Notes: generated by a model from the sequence alone, not told the origin. A DNA stretch of 7,570 bases from an uncultured Verrucomicrobiota bacterium (GCA_945483525.1 CALYRV010000083.1:1-7570); one strand, 5' to 3'; shown: positions 1 through 7,518, counted from the first letter of the stretch. A program made the numbers and translations.

Positions 1-36
1 CCGATGCCTCGAGGTTCAATTCCGGAGAGCAAAACT

Positions 37-45
37 ATTATATCA
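37..45 (-). promoter_or_regulatory. Extended -10 promoter at the 3' end of aroCDE, reading off the left edge
   Basis: On the minus strand this reads TGATATAAT, a perfect extended -10 (TGnTATAAT). It overlaps the last codons and TAA stop of aroCDE. No good -35 is seen; an extended -10 can work without one. The predicted start is near position 30, and no start codon is visible in the remaining bases, so the gene it serves lies beyond the window. It matches the elements before the other transcription units here, which is the main reason to believe it. Confidence 0.6.
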
Positions 46-2407
46 TATTTTCGCCATCACCGTACCAAATCTTGCGCTGTTCCTCCGCCTGATAGCGGAG
101 CATCGAGAATCCGTTGCAGACCCGACAACCGGCTTTCGCCGCACGCGCCATCAGCTCGGTCGTCTCCGGAACGTAACGCAAATCGTAAACGAGTTCGTCA
201 CCACGAAAGACGTATTCCGGAATCGGATCGACAGGCGTCGCGTTGACAATGAGATCGAAACCGTCCGTAAGCGACCTGCGATGAAACACCGTCACCTTGC
301 AGCCAAGCTTCCTCAGCGCATACTTGCACGCCTTCGCCGCCCCGCCGGCACCGAGGAGCGCGACGCGCATTGCGGGGAACGGGGAATGGGGAACGGGGAA
401 TGGGGAATTAGTAACGAATTCGACAAGCGCGCGGGTGAAGCCGGCCACATCGGTGTTGTAGCCGTAGAACCTGTCCCCGCAACGCAAAACGGTATTGACC
501 GCGCCAACCGCCTTAGCCACCGGATCGATCCTGTCGAGCAGAGAGATGACCTTCTCCTTGTGAGGAATCGTGACGGCGAGTCCAAGCATACCGAGGTCCT
601 TCATCGCCTGCAGCGACTTGCGGATGTCTGGACACGGAATCGAAACCATCAACGCGTTCTTGCTCTCGGCGAAGAACGCAGCGTTAAGAAGCTCCGGCGA
701 ACGCGCCTTCTTGAGCGGCCCACCGGGTACACCGAACAGATCCGCACTGATAGCGTCAGAATCATAATCGTGGAAACGGAAGTCACGGACCAGTTCCGAG
801 GGCGTGACATGTCCGAGTTCGCTCAAGCCACCGACCGAAGTGTAAACCCACTTGGAGCGGGACTGCGCCGCTAACGCCCGCGTGAAGAACCCTTCATAAC
901 CCATCGCCATCACGACATGATCATGAGGACAACCTCGGGAACGCTTGATAAGTGCAACCGCATTAAGAATATCGCACTTAATCGCGAGCTTGAGGATCTC
1001 ATCCTCGCACCGCCGTGAGGTCACGGCGGAGAACTTCTTGAACAGCGCCTTCGAAGACTTCTCATCAAAGCAATGCGTGGAACGCACGATCCGAACTCCG
1101 CACTTCTTCGCGAAACCGTCGAGCTCATGGAAGTCGCTTTCAAGATCCAGATAAAGTTGGAGTGATGAGTTGGGGTTGGAGAGCGGATTGGCAAATGCCT
1201 TGATGAGTTTCTTGAGGAGCGAGGCACGGGACTTTTCGCTGCCGGCCCAAGCACCCCCGTCGCATTTACGGCGACAGGTGACGAGTACGGGAACGGTATA
1301 GCCAGCCACCTTCGCGAGCTGCGCAGGAAAATCCATCGCCGCGGAGATTTCGCCGCGCTCAAGCAGATCGATGCGGAGTTCGACCATGTCCGTGAAGAGC
1401 TTCTGCGACCTGTACTGCGCGAGATCTTCTGCAACCGTCTTGCCAGTGAGCGTCAGACAGACGCGAGGATAACGCTCTTCGCGATCAATGATCGCATCCG
1501 CTATCGCAAAAGCCACCATCGCCTCGACGACCGGAACGGCACGACGGACGATGCACGGATCATGGCGTCCCTTCATCGCGAGCTTCGCCGACTTCATCGT
1601 CTTCAGGTCGACCGAATCCTGCTCACTGAAAACGGTCGGCGTCGGCTTCATCGCAACGCGGAAGACGATCGGCATTCCCGAAGTGTAACCGCCGAGGATC
1701 CCGCCGTGGTTGTTCGTGCGCGTACGCACTTCGCCGTTCCGGACGACAAACGCGTCATTGTTCTGCGAACCCTTCAGATCGCACGCCGCGAAACCGTTGC
1801 CGAACTCGATGCCCTTCACACCGGGGATGCCGAAAACCGCCTTCGAGATTTCGCCGTCGAGTCCGTCGAACATCGCCCCGCCGAGTCCCACCGGAACACC
1901 CTTCACCTCGCACTCAATGACTCCCCCGACGGAATCGCCAGCCTTCTTCGCCTTCTCGATGTCACCACACCTGACGATCTTCGCCGCGACGGATACGCCG
2001 CGGCTCTCAAGATACTGAAGGCACACGCCGCCAGCCGCGCAATACGCCGCGGTCAGGCGTCCGGAATTCTCGCCACCACCCGTGGGAATGCGTCCGAACC
2101 GTACGAATTGCGGAAAATCAGCATGACCGGGACGTGGAACGGTCCGTTCCGCACCATAATCTCCTGGGCGCACGTTCTCGTTGAGGATGTAACCGCAACC
2201 CGGCTGTGTCCAATGGACAGCATCGCTTTCTCGGCGGGAAGTGGAGAGCTTGTCACGTCCTGGCGCGCGGCGCTCCATAAACGCGGCCAGCTTCCGGTCA
2301 TCGACGAGGAAACCTGCCGGCAGTCCGGACAGACTGAAGTCAATTCGTTGCGCGTGTGACGCGCCGTTCACCGTCAGACGCAGACGTCTGCCTTTGAGAC
2401 TGGTCAT
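38..2407 (-). CDS. aroCDE: Trifunctional fusion: chorismate synthase - type I 3-dehydroquinate dehydratase - shikimate dehydrogenase
   Basis: A single uninterrupted 789-residue reading frame carries three shikimate-pathway enzymes. Residues 1-308 are chorismate synthase (FMN-dependent, EPSP to chorismate): GASH with His18, RPGHAD with His95, GDSVGG, an NN-GGILGG block near 232-240 and GRHDPCIVRRAVPVVEAM at 280-297. Residues 312-550 are type I dehydroquinase: ELRID at 343-347, His445 in the STHCF strand and the likely Schiff-base Lys473. Residues 556-789 are shikimate dehydrogenase: VTIPHKE with catalytic Lys617, GAVNT, NTDV with Asp653, and the NADP-binding GAGGAAKA at 686. The ATG at 2407 is chosen because it begins the chorismate synthase homology, has AAAGGGGGG seven bases upstream, and overlaps the tyrA stop as ATGA. 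The AroC part is shorter than the usual 350-390 residues, and AroD follows with almost no linker. Domain calls are strong; activity of each part is inferred. Confidence 0.93.
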   Translation of the reverse strand: MTSLKGRRLRLTVNGASHAQRIDFSLSGLPAGFLVDDRKLAAFMERRAPGRDKLSTSRRESDAVHWTQPGCGYILNENVRPGDYGAERTVPRPGHADFPQFVRFGRIPTGGGENSGRLTAAYCAAGGVCLQYLESRGVSVAAKIVRCGDIEKAKKAGDSVGGVIECEVKGVPVGLGGAMFDGLDGEISKAVFGIPGVKGIEFGNGFAACDLKGSQNNDAFVVRNGEVRTRTNNHGGILGGYTSGMPIVFRVAMKPTPTVFSEQDSVDLKTMKSAKLAMKGRHDPCIVRRAVPVVEAMVAFAIADAIIDREERYPRVCLTLTGKTVAEDLAQYRSQKLFTDMVELRIDLLERGEISAAMDFPAQLAKVAGYTVPVLVTCRRKCDGGAWAGSEKSRASLLKKLIKAFANPLSNPNSSLQLYLDLESDFHELDGFAKKCGVRIVRSTHCFDEKSSKALFKKFSAVTSRRCEDEILKLAIKCDILNAVALIKRSRGCPHDHVVMAMGYEGFFTRALAAQSRSKWVYTSVGGLSELGHVTPSELVRDFRFHDYDSDAISADLFGVPGGPLKKARSPELLNAAFFAESKNALMVSIPCPDIRKSLQAMKDLGMLGLAVTIPHKEKVISLLDRIDPVAKAVGAVNTVLRCGDRFYGYNTDVAGFTRALVEFVTNSPFPVPHSPFPAMRVALLGAGGAAKACKYALRKLGCKVTVFHRRSLTDGFDLIVNATPVDPIPEYVFRGDELVYDLRYVPETTELMARAAKAGCRVCNGFSMLRYQAEEQRKIWYGDGENMI
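374..408. repeat. Five-copy heptamer repeat GGGGAAY in the AroE linker
   Basis: The plus strand carries GGGGAA five times at an exact 7-base period (374, 381, 388, 395, 402), the spacer base alternating C and T. On the coding strand it reads TTCCCCR and encodes a Ser-Pro-Phe-Pro-rich stretch (residues 668-678) between the substrate-binding and NADP-binding halves of the AroE domain. Five runs of four G with three-base loops also form a textbook G-quadruplex motif on the template strand. Because the unit is 7 bases, gain or loss of one copy would shift the reading frame. Confidence 0.9.
1154..1183. repeat. Short G/T-rich repeat inside the AroD domain
   Basis: The plus strand has GTTGGAG twice (1156 and 1175) around GTTGGGGTTG (1169-1178). 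It encodes the asparagine/serine-rich NPLSNPNSS stretch at residues 407-415 of the fusion protein, where type I dehydroquinases normally run straight from helix to the next strand. The 10-mer GTTGGGGTTG recurs at 5724-5733 upstream of trpB. I read it as a small insertion of low-complexity sequence; that it is an insertion rests on comparison with family pattern by eye. Confidence 0.5.
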
Positions 2408-3281
2408 CGTTCGTCCCCCCTTTCTCGGGCGAGAAGTTCTTCGCTCTTCGCCGCCGTGCCTTCGTCGATGATCGCCTTCATCCGCGGCAGATCCGCCGCG
2501 GCAAGCGCCTCGCGGAATTCGCCGAGGCGTCCGATGAAGCTGTCGAGCGTCCTCAACAGCTCCTCTCGATCCTCGAGATACAGCGACGCCCAGGTATCTG
2601 CATTCTGAGTCGCGACGCGAGTCATGTTCGCGTAGCTGCCGGCGGAATAGCCAATCGCCTCGACGACTTTCGGATCGCGCGCATAGGCGGTCGCGATCAC
2701 GTGACAAAGCTGACTTGTGAAGGCGATCATCTCGTCATGTTTCTCGGGCGTCGTGATCACGGTGCGGTGGAAGCCGACGGACGCGAAATAGCCCTTCAGC
2801 ATCTCGATGACGGACTGCGGCACCGACTCGTCGGGCGTGATGATCATCGACGCGCCGACGAAAAGATCATCCTTCGAGTTCGCGTAGCCAGAGACCTCAC
2901 GCCCCGCCATCGGGTGTCCACCCACGAAGTACCATGGCACTCGAGCACCAATGGAACCACTAGAATCACTAGTTCCGCGAGGATCTCTAGAATTGACAGC
3001 TCCGCCGGCGCGACTCGCGAGAGCAATGGGATTTACCTCCTGGCAAATCTTGCGTTTGATGCCGCAGATGTCGACTACCACCGTTCCGGCGCGGAACAGA
3101 TCCTGGCGCTCGCGGATCCACGGAACGATCGACTCCGGCGGCAGGCAGACGAGGACGAGTTCAGAGTCCTCGAAGCCGGACTTGTCGCCGTGATGACAGC
3201 TGACCACCTCGTGCCCCGCCTTGAGCGACGCCTTCTCGAACGATCCGCCGATAAGTCCGAGTCCCACGACTGCGACTTTCA

Positions 3282-3282
<1 letters not shown>
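2404..3282 (-). CDS. tyrA: Prephenate dehydrogenase
   Basis: This 292-residue cytoplasmic enzyme oxidatively decarboxylates prephenate to 4-hydroxyphenylpyruvate, the tyrosine branch. It opens with a Rossmann NAD(P) motif, GLGLIGG at residues 7-13. GGHPMAG (121-127) holds the catalytic His123; TSQLCH (His194) and MTRVA (Arg222) match the substrate pocket of the family. No chorismate mutase or ACT domain is present. The second Rossmann strand ends VVSCHHGDKS, lacking the usual acidic residue, so NADP preference is possible. The stretch between there and the next strand is shorter than usual. Residues about 90-115 are an extra low-complexity insertion. The start ATG overlaps the aroF stop (TAATG) and has AGGAG nine bases upstream; its own stop overlaps the aroCDE start. 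Arogenate use cannot be excluded. Confidence 0.92.
2415..2423 (-). promoter_or_regulatory. Ribosome binding site deciding the aroCDE start
   Basis: AAAGGGGGG on the minus strand lies seven bases before the ATG at 2407 and inside the tyrA 3' end. It supports starting the fusion at 2407 rather than at the in-frame ATG 300 bases further upstream, which would add about 100 arginine-rich residues translated from tyrA in another frame. Confidence 0.75.
2947..2991. repeat. Degenerate 9-base periodic insertion inside tyrA
   Basis: On the coding strand five nine-base units follow one another: TCTAGAGAT, CCTCGCGGA, ACTAGTGAT, TCTAGTGGT, TCCATTGGT. They encode a three-residue pattern ending in Asp or Gly (SRD, PRG, TSD, SSG, SIG; residues 98-112). 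Related TyrA proteins have about ten residues between the conserved Lys-Arg-(Lys/His)-Ile segment and GGHPMAG; here there are about 40. CTAG, usually rare in bacterial genes, occurs three times in this short piece. Confidence 0.65.
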
Positions 3283-4283
<1,001 letters not shown>

Positions 4284-4325
4284 TGGCTAGCTGAAGTATG
4301 AAGTTTACAGTTTATATTCACCAAT

Positions 4326-4334
4326 ATTATATCA
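4326..4334 (-). promoter_or_regulatory. Extended -10 promoter for aroF-tyrA-aroCDE
   Basis: TGATATAAT on the minus strand, two bases after the trpB stop codon. The predicted start near 4319 gives a leader of about 36 bases before the aroF ATG. No clear -35 is found within the trpB 3' end. The leader shows no terminator hairpin, so this unit does not look attenuated the way trpB is. Confidence 0.75.
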
Positions 4335-4336
4335 AA

Positions 4337-5707
4337 TCACATCGCAGGAAGGCGGGAGAAGCCTTCGGCGATTTCAACGTCGGTTGGAATATAATCCTCC
4401 ATCTGTCCGTCATTATACTGGGCATAAGCAAACATGTCGAAGTAACCGGTGCCGGTGAGTCCAAAGACGATATTCTTCGTCTCTCCCGTTGCCTTGCACT
4501 TCATCGCCTCATCGATCGCGACACGGATCGCATGCGATGATTCCGGAGCGGGGAGCGTACCCTCTGTACGAGCAAAGAGTGTCGCAGCTTCGAAGACCTG
4601 GGTCTGGGTGACGCTAGTCGCTTCGATAAGTTTCTGATCATAGAGTTCTGAGAGAGTCGCAGACATACCGTGATAACGAAGTCCGCCAGCATGTGAAGGC
4701 GAAGGGATGAAGGAACTGCCGAGGGTGTACATCTTCTGGAGGGGACAGACCTTGCCGGTATCGCAGTAGTCATACGCGTACTTACCACGGGTGAGCGACG
4801 GACAGCTGGCGGGCTCGACGGCGATAATGCGATAATCGTTCTCTCCACGGAGCTTCTCGCCCATGAACGGTGCGATTAGTCCCGCAAGATTAGAACCTCC
4901 GCCTGCACAGCCGATGATGATATCTGGCTTCACTCCCAGTTTCTTGAGCGCGGACTGGGTTTCGAGTCCGATGATAGACTGATGGAGGCACACTTGGTTG
5001 AGGACACTTCCAAGGAGGTAACGCGCGTTCGGGAGCTTCAGCGCGGCTTCGACGGCCTCGGAAATCGCACAACCGAGCGAGCCCGTCGTGCCAGGATGTT
5101 CAGCGTTAATCTTCTTGCCAATATCGGTCGAAATTGAAGGCGAAGGTGTGACGTCCGCTCCGTAGGTACGCATCACTTCTCGGCGAAAAGGCTTCTGTTC
5201 ATAGGAGCATTTAACCATGTAGACGTGGCAGTTCAAGCCAAAGAATGCGCTCGCCATGGAGAGCGCCGTTCCCCACTGTCCCGCTCCAGTCTCGGTGGTG
5301 ACGTCCGTAAGACCCTGAGCCTTGGCGTAATACGCCTGGGCGATCGCGCTGTTTAGCTTATGCGAGCCAGAGGTGTTATTACCTTCAAACTTATAGTAGA
5401 TCTTCGCTGGAGTGTCAAGGGCCTGTTCGAGGAACTTGGCTCTGATCAGTGGCGAAGGACGGTACATCTTGTAGAAGTCGCGCACGGGCTCCGGAATCGG
5501 AATCAACCGAGTCGTGTCATCCAGCTCCTGTTTGACACACTCCTTGCAGAATACGCGCTCAAGCTCTTCCGCCGTCACCGGCTTACGGGTCTGAGGATTC
5601 AGAAGCGGCGCGGGCTTCTTCTGCATGTCCGCGCGCATATTGTACCAAAAACGGGGTAGCTCGTCTTCGTTGAGGTAAGTCTTGTAAGGCTCGGTATTCA
5701 TATTCAT
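4337..5707 (-). CDS. trpB: Tryptophan synthase beta chain, TrpB2 type
   Basis: This 456-residue PLP enzyme joins indole and serine to make tryptophan. It belongs to the longer TrpB2 group: an N-terminal extension, RPSPLIRAKFLEQAL (83-97), and the PLP lysine in SGSHKLNSA (Lys117), where classical TrpB has TGAHKIN. ETGAGQWG (139-146) holds the catalytic Glu139, and GCAGGGSNLAG (266-276) is the PLP-phosphate loop. No trpA or other trp gene adjoins it; TrpB2 proteins are often encoded apart from trpA and may act on free indole. The ATG at 5707 (a second is at 5701) has no Shine-Dalgarno; a G/T-rich repeat occupies that place. Expression is evidently controlled by the attenuator leader just upstream. 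Confidence 0.95.
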   Translation of the reverse strand: MNMNTEPYKTYLNEDELPRFWYNMRADMQKKPAPLLNPQTRKPVTAEELERVFCKECVKQELDDTTRLIPIPEPVRDFYKMYRPSPLIRAKFLEQALDTPAKIYYKFEGNNTSGSHKLNSAIAQAYYAKAQGLTDVTTETGAGQWGTALSMASAFFGLNCHVYMVKCSYEQKPFRREVMRTYGADVTPSPSISTDIGKKINAEHPGTTGSLGCAISEAVEAALKLPNARYLLGSVLNQVCLHQSIIGLETQSALKKLGVKPDIIIGCAGGGSNLAGLIAPFMGEKLRGENDYRIIAVEPASCPSLTRGKYAYDYCDTGKVCPLQKMYTLGSSFIPSPSHAGGLRYHGMSATLSELYDQKLIEATSVTQTQVFEAATLFARTEGTLPAPESSHAIRVAIDEAMKCKATGETKNIVFGLTGTGYFDMFAYAQYNDGQMEDYIPTDVEIAEGFSRLPAM

Positions 5708-5715
5708 GATTTTCA

Positions 5716-5739
5716 GGTTGTGGGTTGGGGTTGTGGGTT
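5716..5739. repeat. 13-base tandem repeat between terminator and trpB start
   Basis: On the plus strand GGTTGTGGGTTGG is followed at once by GGTTGTGGGTT, almost two copies. It fills the space between the attenuator's U-tract and the trpB ATG, where a ribosome binding site would be expected, and shares GTTGGGGTTG with the repeat inside aroD. The mRNA here is C-rich and probably unstructured. Confidence 0.8.
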
Positions 5740-5776
5740 AAAAAATTAAAAGGCCTCGCTTACTTCAAGCGAGGCC
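5740..5776 (-). terminator. Rho-independent terminator of the trp attenuator
   Basis: On the minus strand GGCCTCGCTT, a five-base loop GAAGT, and AAGCGAGGCC make a perfect 10-bp stem, followed by TTTTAATTTTTT. It ends transcription about 33 bases before trpB. The plus strand side has no T-tract, so it works only in the minus direction. Lying after a Trp-rich leader peptide and before the structural gene, it is an attenuator rather than the end of a transcription unit. Confidence 0.92.
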
Positions 5777-5833
5777 CCTTAGTTTGCTGTCTATGATTTG
5801 AAGATCAACGAACTGCGGCGACATCGCCTGAAG
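5763..5833 (-). promoter_or_regulatory. Antiterminator pairing of the trp attenuator
   Basis: Leader RNA CUUCAGGCGA (5833-5824) can pair over ten continuous bases, one of them G-U, with UCGCUUGAAG (5772-5763). The second segment contains the loop and most of the 5' arm of the terminator, so the two structures exclude each other. The first segment lies in codons 15-18 of the leader peptide, just beyond the reach of a ribosome paused on Trp10 but covered when the ribosome runs on to the stop codon. That segment can also fold locally as GGCG-AUGU-CGCC. Pairings were found by eye, without energy calculation. Confidence 0.8.
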
Positions 5834-5876
5834 CAATGCCGTAATACCAACGCCAGCTCGTATAGATCTTGTTCAT
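5805..5876 (-). CDS. trpL: trp attenuator leader peptide, 23 residues
   Basis: ATG at 5876 to TGA at 5807-5805 encodes a peptide beginning MNKIYTSWRWYYGIA, with Trp8, Trp10 and Tyr5, Tyr11, Tyr12. Two Trp codons separated by one codon, in a short frame between a promoter and a terminator before a tryptophan gene, is the signature of ribosome-mediated attenuation. When charged tRNA-Trp is scarce the ribosome should stall at codons 8-10, letting the antiterminator form. The ATG lies only nine bases past the -10, so the message probably starts within about four bases of it: a leaderless start. No Shine-Dalgarno is possible there. It resembles in this respect the leaderless trpL of Sinorhizobium meliloti. 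Translation is inferred. Confidence 0.88.
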   Translation of the reverse strand: MNKIYTSWRWYYGIASGDVAAVR

Positions 5877-5885
5877 TTGACGCGT

Positions 5886-5915
5886 ATTATATCACAACCG
5901 ACCAATGGAACGCAA
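5886..5915 (-). promoter_or_regulatory. trp leader-trpB promoter
   Basis: Extended -10 TGATATAAT (5894-5886) with a weak -35, TTGCGT (5915-5910), at an 18-base spacing. The predicted start is near 5880-5878, directly before the leader-peptide ATG. The 205-bp palindrome ends six bases upstream of the -35. Confidence 0.8.
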
Positions 5916-5920
5916 CCCCC

Positions 5921-6125
5921 ACTTCCTGGCACCCTTATCACCCTTATCATTTCATGCACAACGTGAAGGCCGCAGAGCTGGAGTCGATTCGGCAGCCTGC
6001 ACAGCGTCGCCGGAAATCCGCGGCGCATCCGACGCGGATTTAGCGAGCACCAGCGCCGAATCGCCCCCGGCTCGAAAGCTTTGCGTGCATCAATTCAAAA
6101 AAGTGGGATAAGGGTGTCCTGGAGT
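5921..6125. repeat. 205-bp imperfect palindrome (foldback or MITE-like element)
   Basis: Nested inverted repeats span the whole stretch. The outer arms, 5921-5939 and 6107-6125, match at 15 of 19 positions with CACCCTTATC exact. Next, ATGCAC (5954-5959) pairs with 6085-6090. Then 5975-5993 and 6055-6073 match at 16 of 19, including CGATTCGGC. At the tip AAATCCGCG (6014-6022) and its exact complement (6033-6041) enclose a ten-base loop. ACCCTTATC is also tandemly doubled at 5931-5948. There is no convincing reading frame inside. Possible readings are a non-autonomous transposable element or REP pair, or a structured RNA made by read-through from the transporter gene. No target-site duplication is evident. 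Confidence 0.7.
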
Positions 6126-6180
6126 TTCACGATTTCTCCATCCTACTCACACGCCAACGCCGAAAAAGAGAAAATCCAGC

Positions 6181-7458
6181 TCACTTCTTGCCGCGACGGA
6201 TGACGGTGGCTCGGAGGGACATGGCGATGACAAAGTTGAAGGAGTAGACGATGACAAGCATCACGACAACGGCGACATATCCATTGCCACCTTCACCGTA
6301 ACCGCCGAAGGCCTTAGATACCAACATCGCCGCCTGATTGCCGAAGAGCCCAGCGACGCCCCAGGCGGAAAGCACGGCACCGTGAATCTTGGAGATATTG
6401 GTCATGCCATAGTTGTCAGCGAGGATTGCCGGAATCACCGAGAACCCCGCGCCATAGCAGGCATTGATGACGAGGAGCGCGAAGCCGATCATTGGCGGCC
6501 AGAACGAACAGATCATGATGCCAGAGGAGATGCCGAGGATGAAAAGCATGATGTTGATGCGGCGAGCGAGCCGGTCTGACCACCACGCGAAAAGGAAGCG
6601 TCCGCCGCCGTTCATTAGACCGGAAAGCGCGATAATCGTGGTATAAAGGCCTTCGGAGTAACCGACAGTCGGACTCTTCATCATCTGCTTAGCAAGCGGA
6701 ATAAGAGCGAGCCCGGCCGCAATATTAAGGAACATAAATAGCCAACTACGAAGAAAAAACGAATCCCCGAAAAGCGTACGGTAATGGAACTCAAGCTGCG
6801 GAATGCCGTGTCCGAAGCTCTGCACCTCAATCTTCGGTTTCTTGAGCAGCATCGCAGCGATCGCCATCGGGACAAAATAGAAAGCGGCGAAGGCGAAGAA
6901 CACCTTGGAAATGGCGGCAGGATTGGAAGCGACCTCGAAATAATCGTAATAGCCGAGAAAATTCATCGAAAACAGTGAACCAGGACCGCCGAAACCGAAA
7001 CCCTTATAGACAATCGTGGAAAGCGTGGAGCCAAGCCCGAACGAGATGATCGGCAAGGCCGCGGCAATCGCCTTATGCTCAGGGAACCAAAGCATCATCG
7101 TCTTCACCGGAGAAATGTAGATGATGCCCGTACCTGTGCCGATGAGAAATCCGTAACCAAGATAAATGAGAGACAACGACTTGCTGTTTATGCCGATGCC
7201 GGTAATGCAGAGCCCAGAAATGAAAAGCACCGTACCGATGAAGGTAGAAAGCCGTATGTTCTTCTCAACAATCTTGCCGAAGAACGCGGCACCCATACCC
7301 AGAAAAAAGATGCCGAGCGAAAACGCAATCTGCACGTCTTTCTGCGATTCTCCGATATATCTAGCAATTTCATCGGAAAAATTAGTGAAAGCGTAAATCT
7401 GACCTACACTAACCGCCAGTATAAGCGCCGGCAATACCGCCCTAATGATTCGCTTCAT
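6181..7458 (-). CDS. Major facilitator superfamily transporter, oxalate/formate antiporter (OFA) type
   Basis: This 425-residue inner-membrane protein has about twelve hydrophobic helices and a short basic tail (RRGKK). The first helix with SVGQIYAFTNFSDEI (residues 17-31), the LWFPEHKAIAAAL segment (123-135) after TM4, GGGRFLFAWWSDRLARR (284-300) between TM8 and TM9, and NYGMTNISKIHG (349-360) before TM11 fit the OFA family, whose known members exchange oxalate/formate or carry other small carboxylates. Substrate cannot be told. A cytoplasmic loop near 205-230 separates the two halves. AAGGA lies seven bases before the ATG. It has its own promoter and is separated from the trp genes by the palindrome, so shared function with them is not indicated. 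No clear terminator hairpin with a T-tract follows it. Confidence 0.88.
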   Translation of the reverse strand: MKRIIRAVLPALILAVSVGQIYAFTNFSDEIARYIGESQKDVQIAFSLGIFFLGMGAAFFGKIVEKNIRLSTFIGTVLFISGLCITGIGINSKSLSLIYLGYGFLIGTGTGIIYISPVKTMMLWFPEHKAIAAALPIISFGLGSTLSTIVYKGFGFGGPGSLFSMNFLGYYDYFEVASNPAAISKVFFAFAAFYFVPMAIAAMLLKKPKIEVQSFGHGIPQLEFHYRTLFGDSFFLRSWLFMFLNIAAGLALIPLAKQMMKSPTVGYSEGLYTTIIALSGLMNGGGRFLFAWWSDRLARRINIMLFILGISSGIMICSFWPPMIGFALLVINACYGAGFSVIPAILADNYGMTNISKIHGAVLSAWGVAGLFGNQAAMLVSKAFGGYGEGGNGYVAVVVMLVIVYSFNFVIAMSLRATVIRRGKK

Positions 7459-7489
7459 TTCACAATCCTTTGTGGCTTAATATTTGACT

Positions 7490-7518
7490 ATTATACCATA
7501 TATTGACATTCGCCACAA
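7490..7518 (-). promoter_or_regulatory. Promoter of the OFA-type transporter gene
   Basis: Extended -10 TGGTATAAT (7498-7490) with -35 TTGTGG (7518-7513) at 17 bases. The start should lie near 7483, giving a leader of about 25 bases with an AAGGA ribosome binding site at 7470-7466. Beyond it, to the right edge, I see no gene or other site I can support. Confidence 0.75.

Noticed and set aside
1..30. GGTTCAATTCC on the plus strand looks like a tRNA T-loop
   Set aside because: The flanking bases give only two pairs of T-stem, and no acceptor end or CCA follows.
281..2359. Long plus-strand open frames of 197 and 265 codons opposite aroCDE
   Set aside because: They are antisense shadows of a well-supported gene, with low-complexity Arg/His-rich translations and no family resemblance.
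2408..2707. In-frame upstream ATG that would extend the AroC-AroD-AroE protein by 100 residues
   Set aside because: The extension is arginine-rich, matches no family, lies wholly within tyrA in another frame, and the ATG at 2407 has a strong ribosome binding site and begins the AroC homology.
2940..3000. XbaI- and SpeI-like sites in the tyrA insertion as cloning-vector contamination
   Set aside because: The order of sites does not match a common polylinker, and the reading frame and periodicity are preserved on both sides.
5798..6111. Two plus-strand frames of 68 and 81 codons over the trp leader and palindrome
   Set aside because: They run through the attenuator and the inverted repeats and have no recognisable protein character.
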